From: Bacillota bacterium
GTDB taxonomy: Bacteria; Bacillota; Clostridia; Peptostreptococcales; Anaerovoracaceae
DNA: 11,771 bases
Assembly (NCBI GenBank): GCA_017543805.1
Contig: JAFYFK010000241.1
Location: 1 to 11,771 of the forward strand
Direction of reading: 5' to 3'
Position 1 is the first letter of the stretch. Each line of letters opens with the position of its first letter. Below are positions 1 through 6,190 of the stretch, in pieces. Position numbers and translations under genes: made by a program. The notes beneath the pieces are model-generated. The model made no database searches. It was given only the letters and a program-made list of their open reading frames with translations, and was not told where the DNA came from.

Positions 1-9
1 AGACAAATG

Positions 10-41
10 AAAAGCGGGTTCCCGGAAGGGGACCCGCTTTT
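10..41 (-). terminator. Intrinsic terminator closing the minus-strand redox genes
   Basis: Positions 10-19 (AAAAGCGGGT) pair perfectly with 32-41 (ACCCGCTTTT). The stem continues through a T-G pair and three C-G pairs (21-23 with 28-30) around a 4-nt loop at 24-27. Read on the minus strand, the hairpin starts about 12 nt after the stop codon of the [2Fe-2S] reductase gene and runs into TTTTCATTTG, the layout of a rho-independent terminator. The A/T ends of the stem are symmetric, so it may also stop plus-strand transcription arriving from the left of the window. Confidence 0.85.
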
Positions 42-52
42 GTATTGCGTTA

Positions 53-1237
53 CTATTCGATTGGGATCTTGATCTTAAGATCCGAGGTCGGGTAGGCCGC
101 GCAGGCATGGAGATAATTGAAGTCCTTGTCCGCCGCGCGTCTTCCGTCGCTTATCGGGGAGATGAAGACATTTCCGGAGAGCAGCTTGGTGCGGCAGAAA
201 CCGCATTCGCCGCTGCGGCAGCCGGTCTCGATGCGTATGCCGGCGCGTTCGAGCGCCACGACGAGGCTCTCTCTTCCGATCGCCGGGATAACGTCCTCGT
301 GTATGCCGCGCACCACGGTAAGATTAAAGGTCTGGTCCGCAAGCTCCGCCGGATAGCCGTACTTTGTGATGTCCTTCGGCTGTCCGAATACCTCAAAGCG
401 CACTCTGCGCTTCGGGGCGCCTATCTCCGCGAGAGCCTTCCTCATGGGTTCGTACATCGGCTGCGGGCCGCAGATAAAGTAGCTGCTGTCCGGAGCGGAG
501 TACTTCTTTATCAGCTCGGCGGTAATGAATCCGCGTTCGCCGGTCCAGCCCGGTTCGTCGCCGGAGAGCACGTAGACGACATGGACCTTGCTGCTCTTGA
601 TTGCGTCCAGCTCGTCCTTCATGGCTATGTCGTCGGAGGTGTTGGAGCCGTAGAGGATAGTCAGATCGACGTCCAGCGTTCCGTGGTTTATTTCCTTGGC
701 CATGGACGCGAACGGGGTGATCCCTATGCCTCCGGAGAGCGCCACTATGTGCTTCGCGTCGCGCAGCGGCTCATAGAAGAACTGGCCGAGGCCGATCATT
801 CCCTTAAATTCGTCGCCGACCTTAAAATGATCGTTGATGTAGTCGCAGATAAGGCCGTCTCCCTTTGAGCGGCGAACGCTGATCTCGACGAACGCGTGCT
901 CCTCGAGGCGCGCTTCGAACGGCGCGGAGGAGATGGTGTAGGGACGGGTCAGAAGGCTGTCTCCCATGGGCACGTCTATGGTCATAAAGGTGCCGGCGTA
1001 GAAGGGCGGGAGCTTTTTTCCGTCCTTTCGCTCAAAGCGTATGGTCTTTGTCGTCTTTGTGATCTCAGTGACCTTTGTCACGACCAGGTCGATCTTTCCG
1101 GGATGCCACTCGCGGGCGACGTTTCCGATCGGATCGACTTTTTCAGGGACAGGGGAAGCGTTCTCAAACGCGGCAAGCCTTGCCTTGCTTACCCTTGACG
1201 CGCCGCCGACGTCTGTAAGGAAACCTTTTACTTTCAT
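53..1237 (-). CDS. Ferredoxin-NAD(P)H reductase with C-terminal [2Fe-2S] domain
   Basis: A 394-residue cytoplasmic electron-transfer flavoprotein of the ferredoxin-NADP reductase superfamily. Seen: an N-terminal stretch of about 45 residues without a recognised domain; an FAD-binding barrel with the RPYTISS motif at 98-104; an NAD(P)-binding lobe with GGIGITP at 169-175 and CGPQPM at 256-261; and a plant-type ferredoxin domain with C340, C345, C348 and C379 as cluster ligands (CX4CX2C, then one Cys). This order is that of one-component reductases that move electrons from NAD(P)H through flavin to the iron-sulphur cluster and on to a partner enzyme. The start follows directly on the stop of the upstream FAD oxidoreductase gene. 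A strong AGGAGG (complement of 1246-1251) lies inside that gene's 3' end 8 nt before the ATG, so translation is probably coupled. The likely partner is that neighbour or the fatty acid isomerase gene product further upstream (inference). The electron acceptor cannot be read from sequence. Confidence 0.9.
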   Translation of the reverse strand: MKVKGFLTDVGGASRVSKARLAAFENASPVPEKVDPIGNVAREWHPGKIDLVVTKVTEITKTTKTIRFERKDGKKLPPFYAGTFMTIDVPMGDSLLTRPYTISSAPFEARLEEHAFVEISVRRSKGDGLICDYINDHFKVGDEFKGMIGLGQFFYEPLRDAKHIVALSGGIGITPFASMAKEINHGTLDVDLTILYGSNTSDDIAMKDELDAIKSSKVHVVYVLSGDEPGWTGERGFITAELIKKYSAPDSSYFICGPQPMYEPMRKALAEIGAPKRRVRFEVFGQPKDITKYGYPAELADQTFNLTVVRGIHEDVIPAIGRESLVVALERAGIRIETGCRSGECGFCRTKLLSGNVFISPISDGRRAADKDFNYLHACAAYPTSDLKIKIPIE

Positions 1238-2764
1238 TTATTTCGCCTCCTTTGCCATCGTGTCGAGCACGTTCTTCGCGGCCTTTCTGCCGTTGGTGAC
1301 CTGCGGTCCCATGCCGTCGCCGGAGATCTGGTGTGCGCCGGAGAACTCCAGATGGTCGATAAAGTGTTCGGCCTCAGCGGTCTGCAGTCTCGCGACTATA
1401 TGGTCTTCCATGGTGTGGGCGTATCCGTAGATGCAGCCGTTCCACATTCCGGTGTAGTGGGAAACGGTCATCGGGGTCTCGATGACGCATTCGAGCACGT
1501 GGTCGAGCAGGTTTACGCCAAGATAGGCGCTCATGTCATCGATCATCTGCCTTGCGACGCGGTGCTTGACCTCGTCGTATTCGTCCGCGCTGACAGTCTT
1601 CCAGCCGTCGACCTGAGGCAGGGTGGTGATGCTGTAGGAGCAGGTGCCCTTCGGGGTCGCGTCCGGATTGGCCAGGTTGTGGCAGATGCAGGTGAGGTAT
1701 CTGTAGGGTCCGAGGCCGGCCAGGTCTTTATACAGCATGTCCGTATCCATCGAATCGCCGCGGAATACGCTGTAGTCGTGTATATTGAGCTCTTCCGCGG
1801 TCTTGTCGAGTATAAGTATGACGGAGAACGCTGTGAGGCTGAGCCTTCTTCCGTTGACCATCTTTATCGCGCCTGCCGGGACTTCGCTCGCCGGCTCTAT
1901 CATGTGCGAATAGACGCTGTTGGGGTAAGCGGATGATATGACATAGTCCGCATAAATCTCGTCGCCGCGCCTTGTGCGGACGCCGTAAGCCTTGCCGTCC
2001 TTTACGAGGATCTTGTCAACGTGCTGCTTATATTCGATCTGAACGCCCATCTCAGTGGCTCTTTCGGCCATCTTGAGGGACATCTCGTGGCTGAATTTGC
2101 GCGGGATGTAGGAACCGTAGCCGATGTAGTCAGCCATAAGGACGGAATAGATCGTAAACGGCAGTTCCTTAAAGCCCGTGCCGACGTAGATCCAGTAGGG
2201 AGCCAGAAGATCGAGGGCCTTCTGCGGAAGGTCGAAGGTCTTCAGCACTTCTTCTGTTGAATAGCCCGCTGTCTTGACGAAGGCTTCGTGCTTAAGGAGC
2301 ATCTGCGGCTTGCTCATCGGGTGGATGGAGAGCTCGTTGACGCTGTCGAATACAGTGTGGCAGAGGTTGAGCACCTTAAGGACCTTTTCGTAGGTCCCGG
2401 GAACCGCGGAATCGACTTCCTTAGCGAAGGTCTCAAGTCCGGGGTGGAGGGTCACCTCAAGGCCCGGAAGGGATGCGTGGTACGCCTCGGGAACCTTGAG
2501 CCAATCAACGTCGACTCCCATGTCGTCGAAGAACTTTCCGACCTTGAGGCGGTGGTCCTTCGAACCTATAGACATCATCTCGTGCAGGGACGCTTCGATC
2601 TCTATGCCTCCGCGTACAAAGCTCGTCGCGATCCCGCCGGGCAGGTTGTGGCGCTCGAGCACCAGAACGTCCTTGCCCTTATCCGCAAGCATCAGAGCCG
2701 CGGAAAGACCTGCAAGCGCGCCGCCGATCACGATGACGTCATAATGGTCTTTGTAGAATTTCAT
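1238..2764 (-). CDS. Phytoene desaturase / retinol saturase-like FAD oxidoreductase
   Basis: A 508-residue flavoprotein of the CrtI/CRTISO/RetSat branch of the FAD-dependent amine oxidase superfamily. Members desaturate, isomerise or saturate C=C bonds in long hydrophobic chains. Seen: an N-terminal dinucleotide-binding fold (VIVIGGALAGLSAA, about 11-23) with acidic E37 at the end of the second strand, a PGG turn at 42-44, and a C-terminal FAD motif in which SGDGMGPQVTNG is followed by an AA-containing helix, typical of the family. The second glycine of GxGxxG is alanine (A16), which is unusual. No signal peptide or membrane segment is evident. The start has AGGA (complement of 2771-2774) 6 nt upstream. 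The gene lies between an intrinsic terminator and the [2Fe-2S] reductase gene, which it abuts with no spacer. No carotenoid genes (crtB, crtE) are visible, so a fatty acid substrate is more plausible than phytoene here (inference); reduction of a conjugated diene is one candidate reaction. Confidence 0.82.
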   Translation of the reverse strand: MKFYKDHYDVIVIGGALAGLSAALMLADKGKDVLVLERHNLPGGIATSFVRGGIEIEASLHEMMSIGSKDHRLKVGKFFDDMGVDVDWLKVPEAYHASLPGLEVTLHPGLETFAKEVDSAVPGTYEKVLKVLNLCHTVFDSVNELSIHPMSKPQMLLKHEAFVKTAGYSTEEVLKTFDLPQKALDLLAPYWIYVGTGFKELPFTIYSVLMADYIGYGSYIPRKFSHEMSLKMAERATEMGVQIEYKQHVDKILVKDGKAYGVRTRRGDEIYADYVISSAYPNSVYSHMIEPASEVPAGAIKMVNGRRLSLTAFSVILILDKTAEELNIHDYSVFRGDSMDTDMLYKDLAGLGPYRYLTCICHNLANPDATPKGTCSYSITTLPQVDGWKTVSADEYDEVKHRVARQMIDDMSAYLGVNLLDHVLECVIETPMTVSHYTGMWNGCIYGYAHTMEDHIVARLQTAEAEHFIDHLEFSGAHQISGDGMGPQVTNGRKAAKNVLDTMAKEAK

Positions 2765-2780
2765 TACTTATCCTTTCCTT

Positions 2781-2809
2781 AAAAAAGGGCGCGGTTTGTG
2801 CCGCGCCCT
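2781..2809 (-). terminator. Intrinsic terminator between isomerase and FAD oxidoreductase genes
   Basis: AGGGCGCGG (2786-2794) pairs perfectly over 9 bp with CCGCGCCCT (2801-2809) around a 6-nt loop. On the minus strand the stem is followed immediately by a run of Ts (complement of 2781-2786), a textbook rho-independent terminator. It begins about 17 nt after the isomerase stop codon and ends about 16 nt before the next gene's start. The next gene has no obvious promoter of its own, so its expression probably depends on read-through or on regulated antitermination (inference). Confidence 0.88.
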
Positions 2810-2826
2810 GAAACGGACGTTGTTCT

Positions 2827-4212
2827 TTAGAAGAATCTCTCAACAAGCTCGCGGCTGTATTCCGCGGTCTCGTCCATGTCGCCGAAGGCCATGATCTCGC
2901 CTGCGTAGAAGGTGTCGTACTTGTCCTGCATCGCTTCGACCTTGTCGTACCAGCCGGAGGCGTAGTCTTCGCTGAATACATGCGGGAAGTAGTATACGGA
3001 CCATTCGTTGACCACGTTGGAAGCCGGGTTCTTCATGGTCTTGAGGTCGTCGAGCACCATCTCTCTGCACTTTTCGTACGGAACTTCCGCCATATCCTTG
3101 TGCTTTCTGAGTGCGTAGGTGGTGATGACCTGATCCTTGGAATCCTTCCAGCGTCTGTAGTATACCATCAGATGGCCGAGGCGCTCCTTGACCATGTTGT
3201 CGAATACGTAGTAGCTGATCTCGGGGTGGTCTTCCGGCTTGGTCTCGACTGCCAGAACGTCGTAGCGCTCATAGTCGATCTTTCCGAAGAGTTCCTTTTC
3301 GTCGTCGCGGATATCGCAGTACTCGTCGAAGCCCTTCTGGCCGTCTGCCCTGGTTCCGGGGATGTGGAGCGGAGCGGTGACGATGAGCTTGTCGTACTCT
3401 TCGACCGCGCCGTTTACGGTAACGAATACTTTGCCGTCCTTACGCTCGATTTTGTCGATCTTGCTGTTGAGTCTGGCCTTGTTCTTGAGGTGGTCGTTGA
3501 GCTGCTCCCAGATCCACTGGGTTCCGTTCTTCCATGTCCAGAGGTTGACCTTTACGAAGTTCATGGTGGTCTGGAAGTCGAGGTACTTGAGGACGTAGCC
3601 TGCGGGGATCTCGTCGAAGTAGCCGTAGCCGAAGCTGGTGTACGGTCCGATCCAGATGTCCTGAACGAGTTCTACGCCGTTCTTCTTGCAGAAGTCCTTG
3701 AAGGGCATGCACAGATCCTTGAGGTTGGGATTTTCGCCCTTGACCGGCTCTCTGCCCGGGGTGCATGCGAATCCGTCGTAGCGGCCCTCGGCGACGCCGC
3801 GGTGGCCGTTGATGTCGTATCCCTTATACTTCATTTCAAGAAGTTCGCCGAACTGCTTGACCTGCTTCTTCATCTTGAGGAGGCGGGGGATCTTGAAGAT
3901 GTTCTTCTTGGGCTCGAACGGCTCGATGACCTCGCCCTTTGCGTTCTTATAGTTTCTGTTGAGCTTGGGGCCGTCGTGCGTAATGCCGCAGAATTCCTCA
4001 ACATCGTGGACTGCGTAGTAGGAGGGTACGCCCATGATGGCGCCCATCTCGTAACGGCGTCCGTTGTAGGTGGGGCTCCAGCACTTGCCGCCTACGCGGT
4101 CAAGACGCTCCAGAATGGTGTAATTGGTGTAGCCCTTCTGCTCCAGATACATGCCTGCGGAAAGTCCTGCGGGACCTCCGCCGATAATGCATATGCGGGT
4201 GTTTTTGTCCAT
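2827..4212 (-). CDS. Polyunsaturated fatty acid (linoleate) isomerase, PAI family
   Basis: A 461-residue FAD-dependent enzyme. From memory of the family it matches the P. acnes polyunsaturated fatty acid isomerase along its length. That enzyme moves the cis-12 side double-bond system of linoleate to give trans-10,cis-12 conjugated linoleate by hydride transfer to and from FAD. Seen: GGGPAG (11-16) followed by SAGMYLEQ; E35 for the FAD ribose; VGGKCWSP (40-47); NGRRYEMGAIMGVPSY (50-65); AGYVLKYLDF and NLWTWKNGTQ in mid-protein; LGHLMVYYRRW; and a C-terminal YAGEIMAFGDMDE stretch typical of the family. It looks about 35 residues longer than the enzyme I recall (about 424 residues), with an insertion near GRYDGFACTPGREPVKG. 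The start has GAGGAG (complement of 4221-4226) 8 nt upstream. It is the first gene of the leftward group, behind a consensus-like promoter. The exact substrate and product isomer cannot be told from sequence; a more general amine-oxidase-fold isomerase is the fallback. Confidence 0.85.
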   Translation of the reverse strand: MDKNTRICIIGGGPAGLSAGMYLEQKGYTNYTILERLDRVGGKCWSPTYNGRRYEMGAIMGVPSYYAVHDVEEFCGITHDGPKLNRNYKNAKGEVIEPFEPKKNIFKIPRLLKMKKQVKQFGELLEMKYKGYDINGHRGVAEGRYDGFACTPGREPVKGENPNLKDLCMPFKDFCKKNGVELVQDIWIGPYTSFGYGYFDEIPAGYVLKYLDFQTTMNFVKVNLWTWKNGTQWIWEQLNDHLKNKARLNSKIDKIERKDGKVFVTVNGAVEEYDKLIVTAPLHIPGTRADGQKGFDEYCDIRDDEKELFGKIDYERYDVLAVETKPEDHPEISYYVFDNMVKERLGHLMVYYRRWKDSKDQVITTYALRKHKDMAEVPYEKCREMVLDDLKTMKNPASNVVNEWSVYYFPHVFSEDYASGWYDKVEAMQDKYDTFYAGEIMAFGDMDETAEYSRELVERFF

Positions 4213-4273
4213 TTTTTCATCTCCTCAGATTATTTTGAATATAGTTATTAAACCAGTAACGATTTAATGATTG

Positions 4274-4304
4274 TTGATATAATTATACTACAATATGGTA
4301 TAAT
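4274..4304 (+). promoter_or_regulatory. Rightward sigma-A-type promoter for the ligase-ACP-thioesterase genes
   Basis: TTGATA (4274-4279) and a perfect TATAAT (4299-4304) are separated by 19 nt, slightly longer than ideal. A start near 4311 would give a leader of about 230 nt before the ligase ATG, containing the whole 4370-4514 inverted-repeat element. The promoter overlaps the leftward one almost completely, so both polymerases cannot bind at once. Other AT-rich -10-like strings occur in 4310-4360, so the true start needs mapping. Confidence 0.5.
4282..4304. promoter_or_regulatory. Inverted repeat spanning both -10 boxes; candidate operator
   Basis: ATTATAC (4282-4288) and GTATAAT (4298-4304) form a perfect 7-bp inverted repeat with a 9-nt spacer. 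Each arm contains the -10 hexamer of one of the two divergent promoters. Part of the symmetry follows from having two TATAAT boxes back to back, so a dedicated regulator site is possible but not shown. No regulator gene lies in the window next to it. Confidence 0.4.
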
Positions 4305-4309
4305 GTTAA
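4282..4309 (-). promoter_or_regulatory. Leftward sigma-A-type promoter for the isomerase gene
   Basis: On the minus strand, TTAACA (complement of 4304-4309, 5 of 6 to TTGACA) is separated by 16 nt from a perfect TATAAT (complement of 4282-4287). Transcription would start near 4275, giving a leader of about 60 nt before the isomerase ATG at 4212. The -10 box lies in the left arm of an inverted repeat whose right arm holds the rightward -10 box. Confidence 0.65.
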
Positions 4310-4369
4310 CAGAATAGAATACGAATTTTCTTAAAAAAGTATTCTTTTAATTAGATTATTATTAGCGGA

Positions 4370-4514
4370 TTTGCAATTATGTATGTGCTCGCACGCGTAC
4401 TCTAAGGCCGCCGGTTCTTAGCGACTGGCGAGCCGCAGGCGAAGACAGAGCTTAGAACCGCTGCGAGACGCAGGTAGCGAGAGCGTGCCCGTAGAGTACA
4501 TACATAATTGCAAA
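4370..4514. repeat. 145-nt GC-cored element with 17-bp terminal inverted repeats
   Basis: TTTGCAATTATGTATGT (4370-4386) is the exact reverse complement of 4498-4514. Inside are further complementary pairs: GTACTCTA (4397-4404) with TAGAGTAC (4492-4499), GCACGC (4391-4396) with GCGTGC (4483-4488), and CGGTTCTTAGC (4412-4422) with GCTTAGAACCG (4450-4460; 10 of 11). Two copies of a 12-mer, GCGAGCCGCAGG (4428-4439) and GCGAGACGCAGG (4463-4474), lie in the core. The core is about 64% GC while the DNA to its left is very AT-rich. No coding potential is seen. No clear target-site duplication flanks the arms. It could be a MITE-like non-autonomous element, a dispersed intergenic palindrome, or a structured 5' leader of the ligase mRNA. 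Together with the divergent promoters it accounts for most of the 331-nt gene-free gap at 4213-4543. Confidence 0.75.
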
Positions 4515-4543
4515 CTGTTACTTTAAATAATTACGGAGAGCAT

Positions 4544-5890
4544 ATGCGTTTTAATTCTTTCAGGGAAATGATCGGCTATTATGCCGAAAATACGCCGGAG
4601 GCGCCGGCGCTTAAGTACGAAAAAGAAGGCGCGCTTAAGACGGAATCGTTTGCGGAGCTGCTCGCGGCTGTGGACGCAAGGGCGTCAGAGCTTAAAAAGG
4701 GCGGAAAGACCTGTCTCGGGCTTTTTGCCGACGGAAGCAGGGACTGCATAGTCGAACTCTTTGCCGCGGTGACTGCCGGGCTTCAGCTGGTCATGCTGGA
4801 CGAATCGGTCCCCGTCATGATACTGCGAGGCCTTCTGCCGTATACAGATGTCGACACGCTCTGGGGTGACCCGGAGACCTGCGCCGAGTTGCAGAGCAGC
4901 CTGACGTCAGGCGTTGAAAACGGGGCGGGCCGCATGCTGTTCTTTACATCAGGCACCACAGAACGCTCAAAAGCGGTAGTGCTGACAGAAAAGAGCTTCT
5001 GCAGCAGCGCCTACAACGGCGGGTCGCTCCTGCCGCTCGACCCCTCTGATACCCTTATGTGCATGCTGCCCCTGGGGCATGTGTTCGGATTTGTCTGCGG
5101 GCTTTTATGGGGGCTTTCCTGCGGAGCCTGCGTCGCGCTCGGAAGAGGGCCGCGCCACTATATCGACGACCTCGCCTTCTTTAAGCCTACCGCTCTTTCC
5201 GCGGTCCCTCTGCTGCTGGGCTTCCTCGTCAAAAACGGTCTTCTTAACGAAGAACTCAAACTGGTGCTGATAGGCGCGGGAGACTGCCCGCCGCCGCTGA
5301 TACAGGCAGTAAAGGCCAGAGGCGTGCGCGTCAGCTTCGGCTACGGGCTCACCGAGACCAGCTCCGGCGTAGCGCTGTCGCTCGGCGACGATCCTTATTC
5401 CATGACGGTCTGCCCGGACGATAAGATAACGATAGCCGATGACGGAGAGATACTCATAGACGTCCCGACCTGCATCATGCAGGGTTACTACAAGGACCCC
5501 GAAGCCACGGCAAGGGCTGTCGGCAGCGGCGTCCTGCGCACCGGAGACCTCGGATATTTCGACAAAAACGGCCTTCTGCGCATAACCGGGCGCAAGAAGG
5601 ACATGTTGGTGCTGGCTGACGGCACAAAGCTCTTCATCCCGGAAGCGGAGGCAGAACTTTCGAAGCTGCTTCCCGGCGTAGACCTTGCTGTCATGCTCAA
5701 CGGAAGCAGGGTGGTGCTCGCGGTGCACGGCACCGAAATGAGCGACGCGGAGCTTATTGCCGCGATAAAACCCTATCAGGACTCCCGTCCCCGCGGCCAG
5801 CAGATCGGATCCTTTGCGCGCTTTGACAGACCCCTTCCGCGCACTGCGACGGGCAAGATAAAACGCTGGGAACTTCAGAAAAAATATTAA
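4544..5890 (+). CDS. Compact acyl-AMP ligase (acyl-CoA/acyl-ACP synthetase family)
   Basis: A 448-residue member of the ANL adenylate-forming superfamily. It activates a carboxylate, here presumably a fatty acid, with ATP to an acyl adenylate and transfers the acyl group to a thiol. Seen: the phosphate-binding loop FFTSGTTERSK (133-143); YGLTETSSG (267-275); RTGDLGYFD (332-340) with D335, the usual ribose-binding Asp; GRKKD hinge (349-353); and a C-terminal PRTATGKIKR (432-441) in which K438 is the expected adenylation lysine. It is shorter than typical acyl-CoA synthetases (roughly 500-560), mainly in the N-terminal part. The ATG at 4544 is chosen because GGAG (4535-4538) sits 5 nt upstream; an in-frame TTG at 4508 lies inside the terminal repeat of the adjacent element and has no ribosome binding site. 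An ACP gene and a thioesterase gene follow, so the acceptor thiol is probably the ACP phosphopantetheine rather than CoA (inference). Confidence 0.88.
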   Translation: MRFNSFREMIGYYAENTPEAPALKYEKEGALKTESFAELLAAVDARASELKKGGKTCLGLFADGSRDCIVELFAAVTAGLQLVMLDESVPVMILRGLLPYTDVDTLWGDPETCAELQSSLTSGVENGAGRMLFFTSGTTERSKAVVLTEKSFCSSAYNGGSLLPLDPSDTLMCMLPLGHVFGFVCGLLWGLSCGACVALGRGPRHYIDDLAFFKPTALSAVPLLLGFLVKNGLLNEELKLVLIGAGDCPPPLIQAVKARGVRVSFGYGLTETSSGVALSLGDDPYSMTVCPDDKITIADDGEILIDVPTCIMQGYYKDPEATARAVGSGVLRTGDLGYFDKNGLLRITGRKKDMLVLADGTKLFIPEAEAELSKLLPGVDLAVMLNGSRVVLAVHGTEMSDAELIAAIKPYQDSRPRGQQIGSFARFDRPLPRTATGKIKRWELQKKY

Positions 5891-5902
5891 TTAAGACCAG
5901 AG

Positions 5903-5917
5903 CGGCGGGACCCGCCG
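5903..5917 (+). other. Short GC-rich hairpin between ligase and ACP genes
   Basis: CGGCGG (5903-5908) and CCGCCG (5912-5917) form a 6-bp perfect stem with a GAC loop, in the 51-nt gap between ligase and ACP. No T tract follows on either strand, only an A-rich stretch leading to the ACP ribosome binding site. It is therefore unlikely to be an intrinsic terminator; it could protect or separate mRNA segments so that ACP is made in excess of the ligase (inference). Confidence 0.5.
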
Positions 5918-5941
5918 ATATCATAAAAAAAGGAGATACAA

Positions 5942-6187
5942 ATGACCAGACAGGAACTATTCGACAGGACAGTAAAGATAATTCACGACTGCGTGCCGGA
6001 ACTTGAAGGCGTTGAACTCAAAGAAGATTCAGTAGTCAACACCGATATGGGCATGGATTCCATGAACTTTATCCTCGTCATCTGCAAGCTCGAGGCAGAA
6101 TTCGGCGTGCGCATCCCCAACAAGCTCTGGCCGAAGCTCTCTACGCTCGGAGAAGTCCTCGACGCGATAGAGAAATATAAGAAGTAA
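5942..6187 (+). CDS. Dedicated acyl carrier protein
   Basis: An 81-residue acidic protein with the acyl carrier fold. The phosphopantetheine site is the DSM in DMGMDSMNF, with S40 the expected attachment serine. This is a variant of the DSL usual in fatty-acid-synthase ACP. The length is normal for the family (75-85). AGGAG (5931-5935) is 6 nt before the ATG. The gene sits between the acyl-AMP ligase and the acyl-ACP thioesterase genes, the stop being 3 nt from the thioesterase start. Placement between a loading and a releasing enzyme suggests a pathway-specific carrier rather than the housekeeping AcpP, which is normally found near fabF or rnc (established knowledge of usual context; assignment is inference). 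It would need a phosphopantetheinyl transferase encoded elsewhere. Confidence 0.9.
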   Translation: MTRQELFDRTVKIIHDCVPELEGVELKEDSVVNTDMGMDSMNFILVICKLEAEFGVRIPNKLWPKLSTLGEVLDAIEKYKK

Positions 6188-6190
6188 GAA

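Noticed and set aside
107..868. A 253-codon plus-strand open frame antisense to the [2Fe-2S] reductase gene
   Set aside because: Composition typical of a mirror frame in GC-biased coding DNA, with no motif. The reductase frame on the minus strand carries all its cofactor motifs.
2980..4251. A 423-codon plus-strand open frame
   Set aside because: It lies fully antisense to the isomerase gene, is rich in Val/Leu/Ala runs with no recognisable domain, and has no credible ribosome binding site. The minus-strand frame has clear family motifs.
4365..4519. Target-site duplication around the 17-bp inverted repeats, which would prove a transposition event
   Set aside because: The flanks (GCGGA on the left, CTGTT on the right) do not match, and no shifted boundary gave a convincing duplication.
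4508..4543. TTG at 4508 as the ligase start, adding 12 residues
   Set aside because: The codon lies in the right terminal repeat of the 4370-4514 element and has no upstream Shine-Dalgarno. The ATG at 4544 has GGAG at the right distance.
5903..5917. Intrinsic terminator between ligase and ACP
   Set aside because: No T tract follows the stem on either strand.
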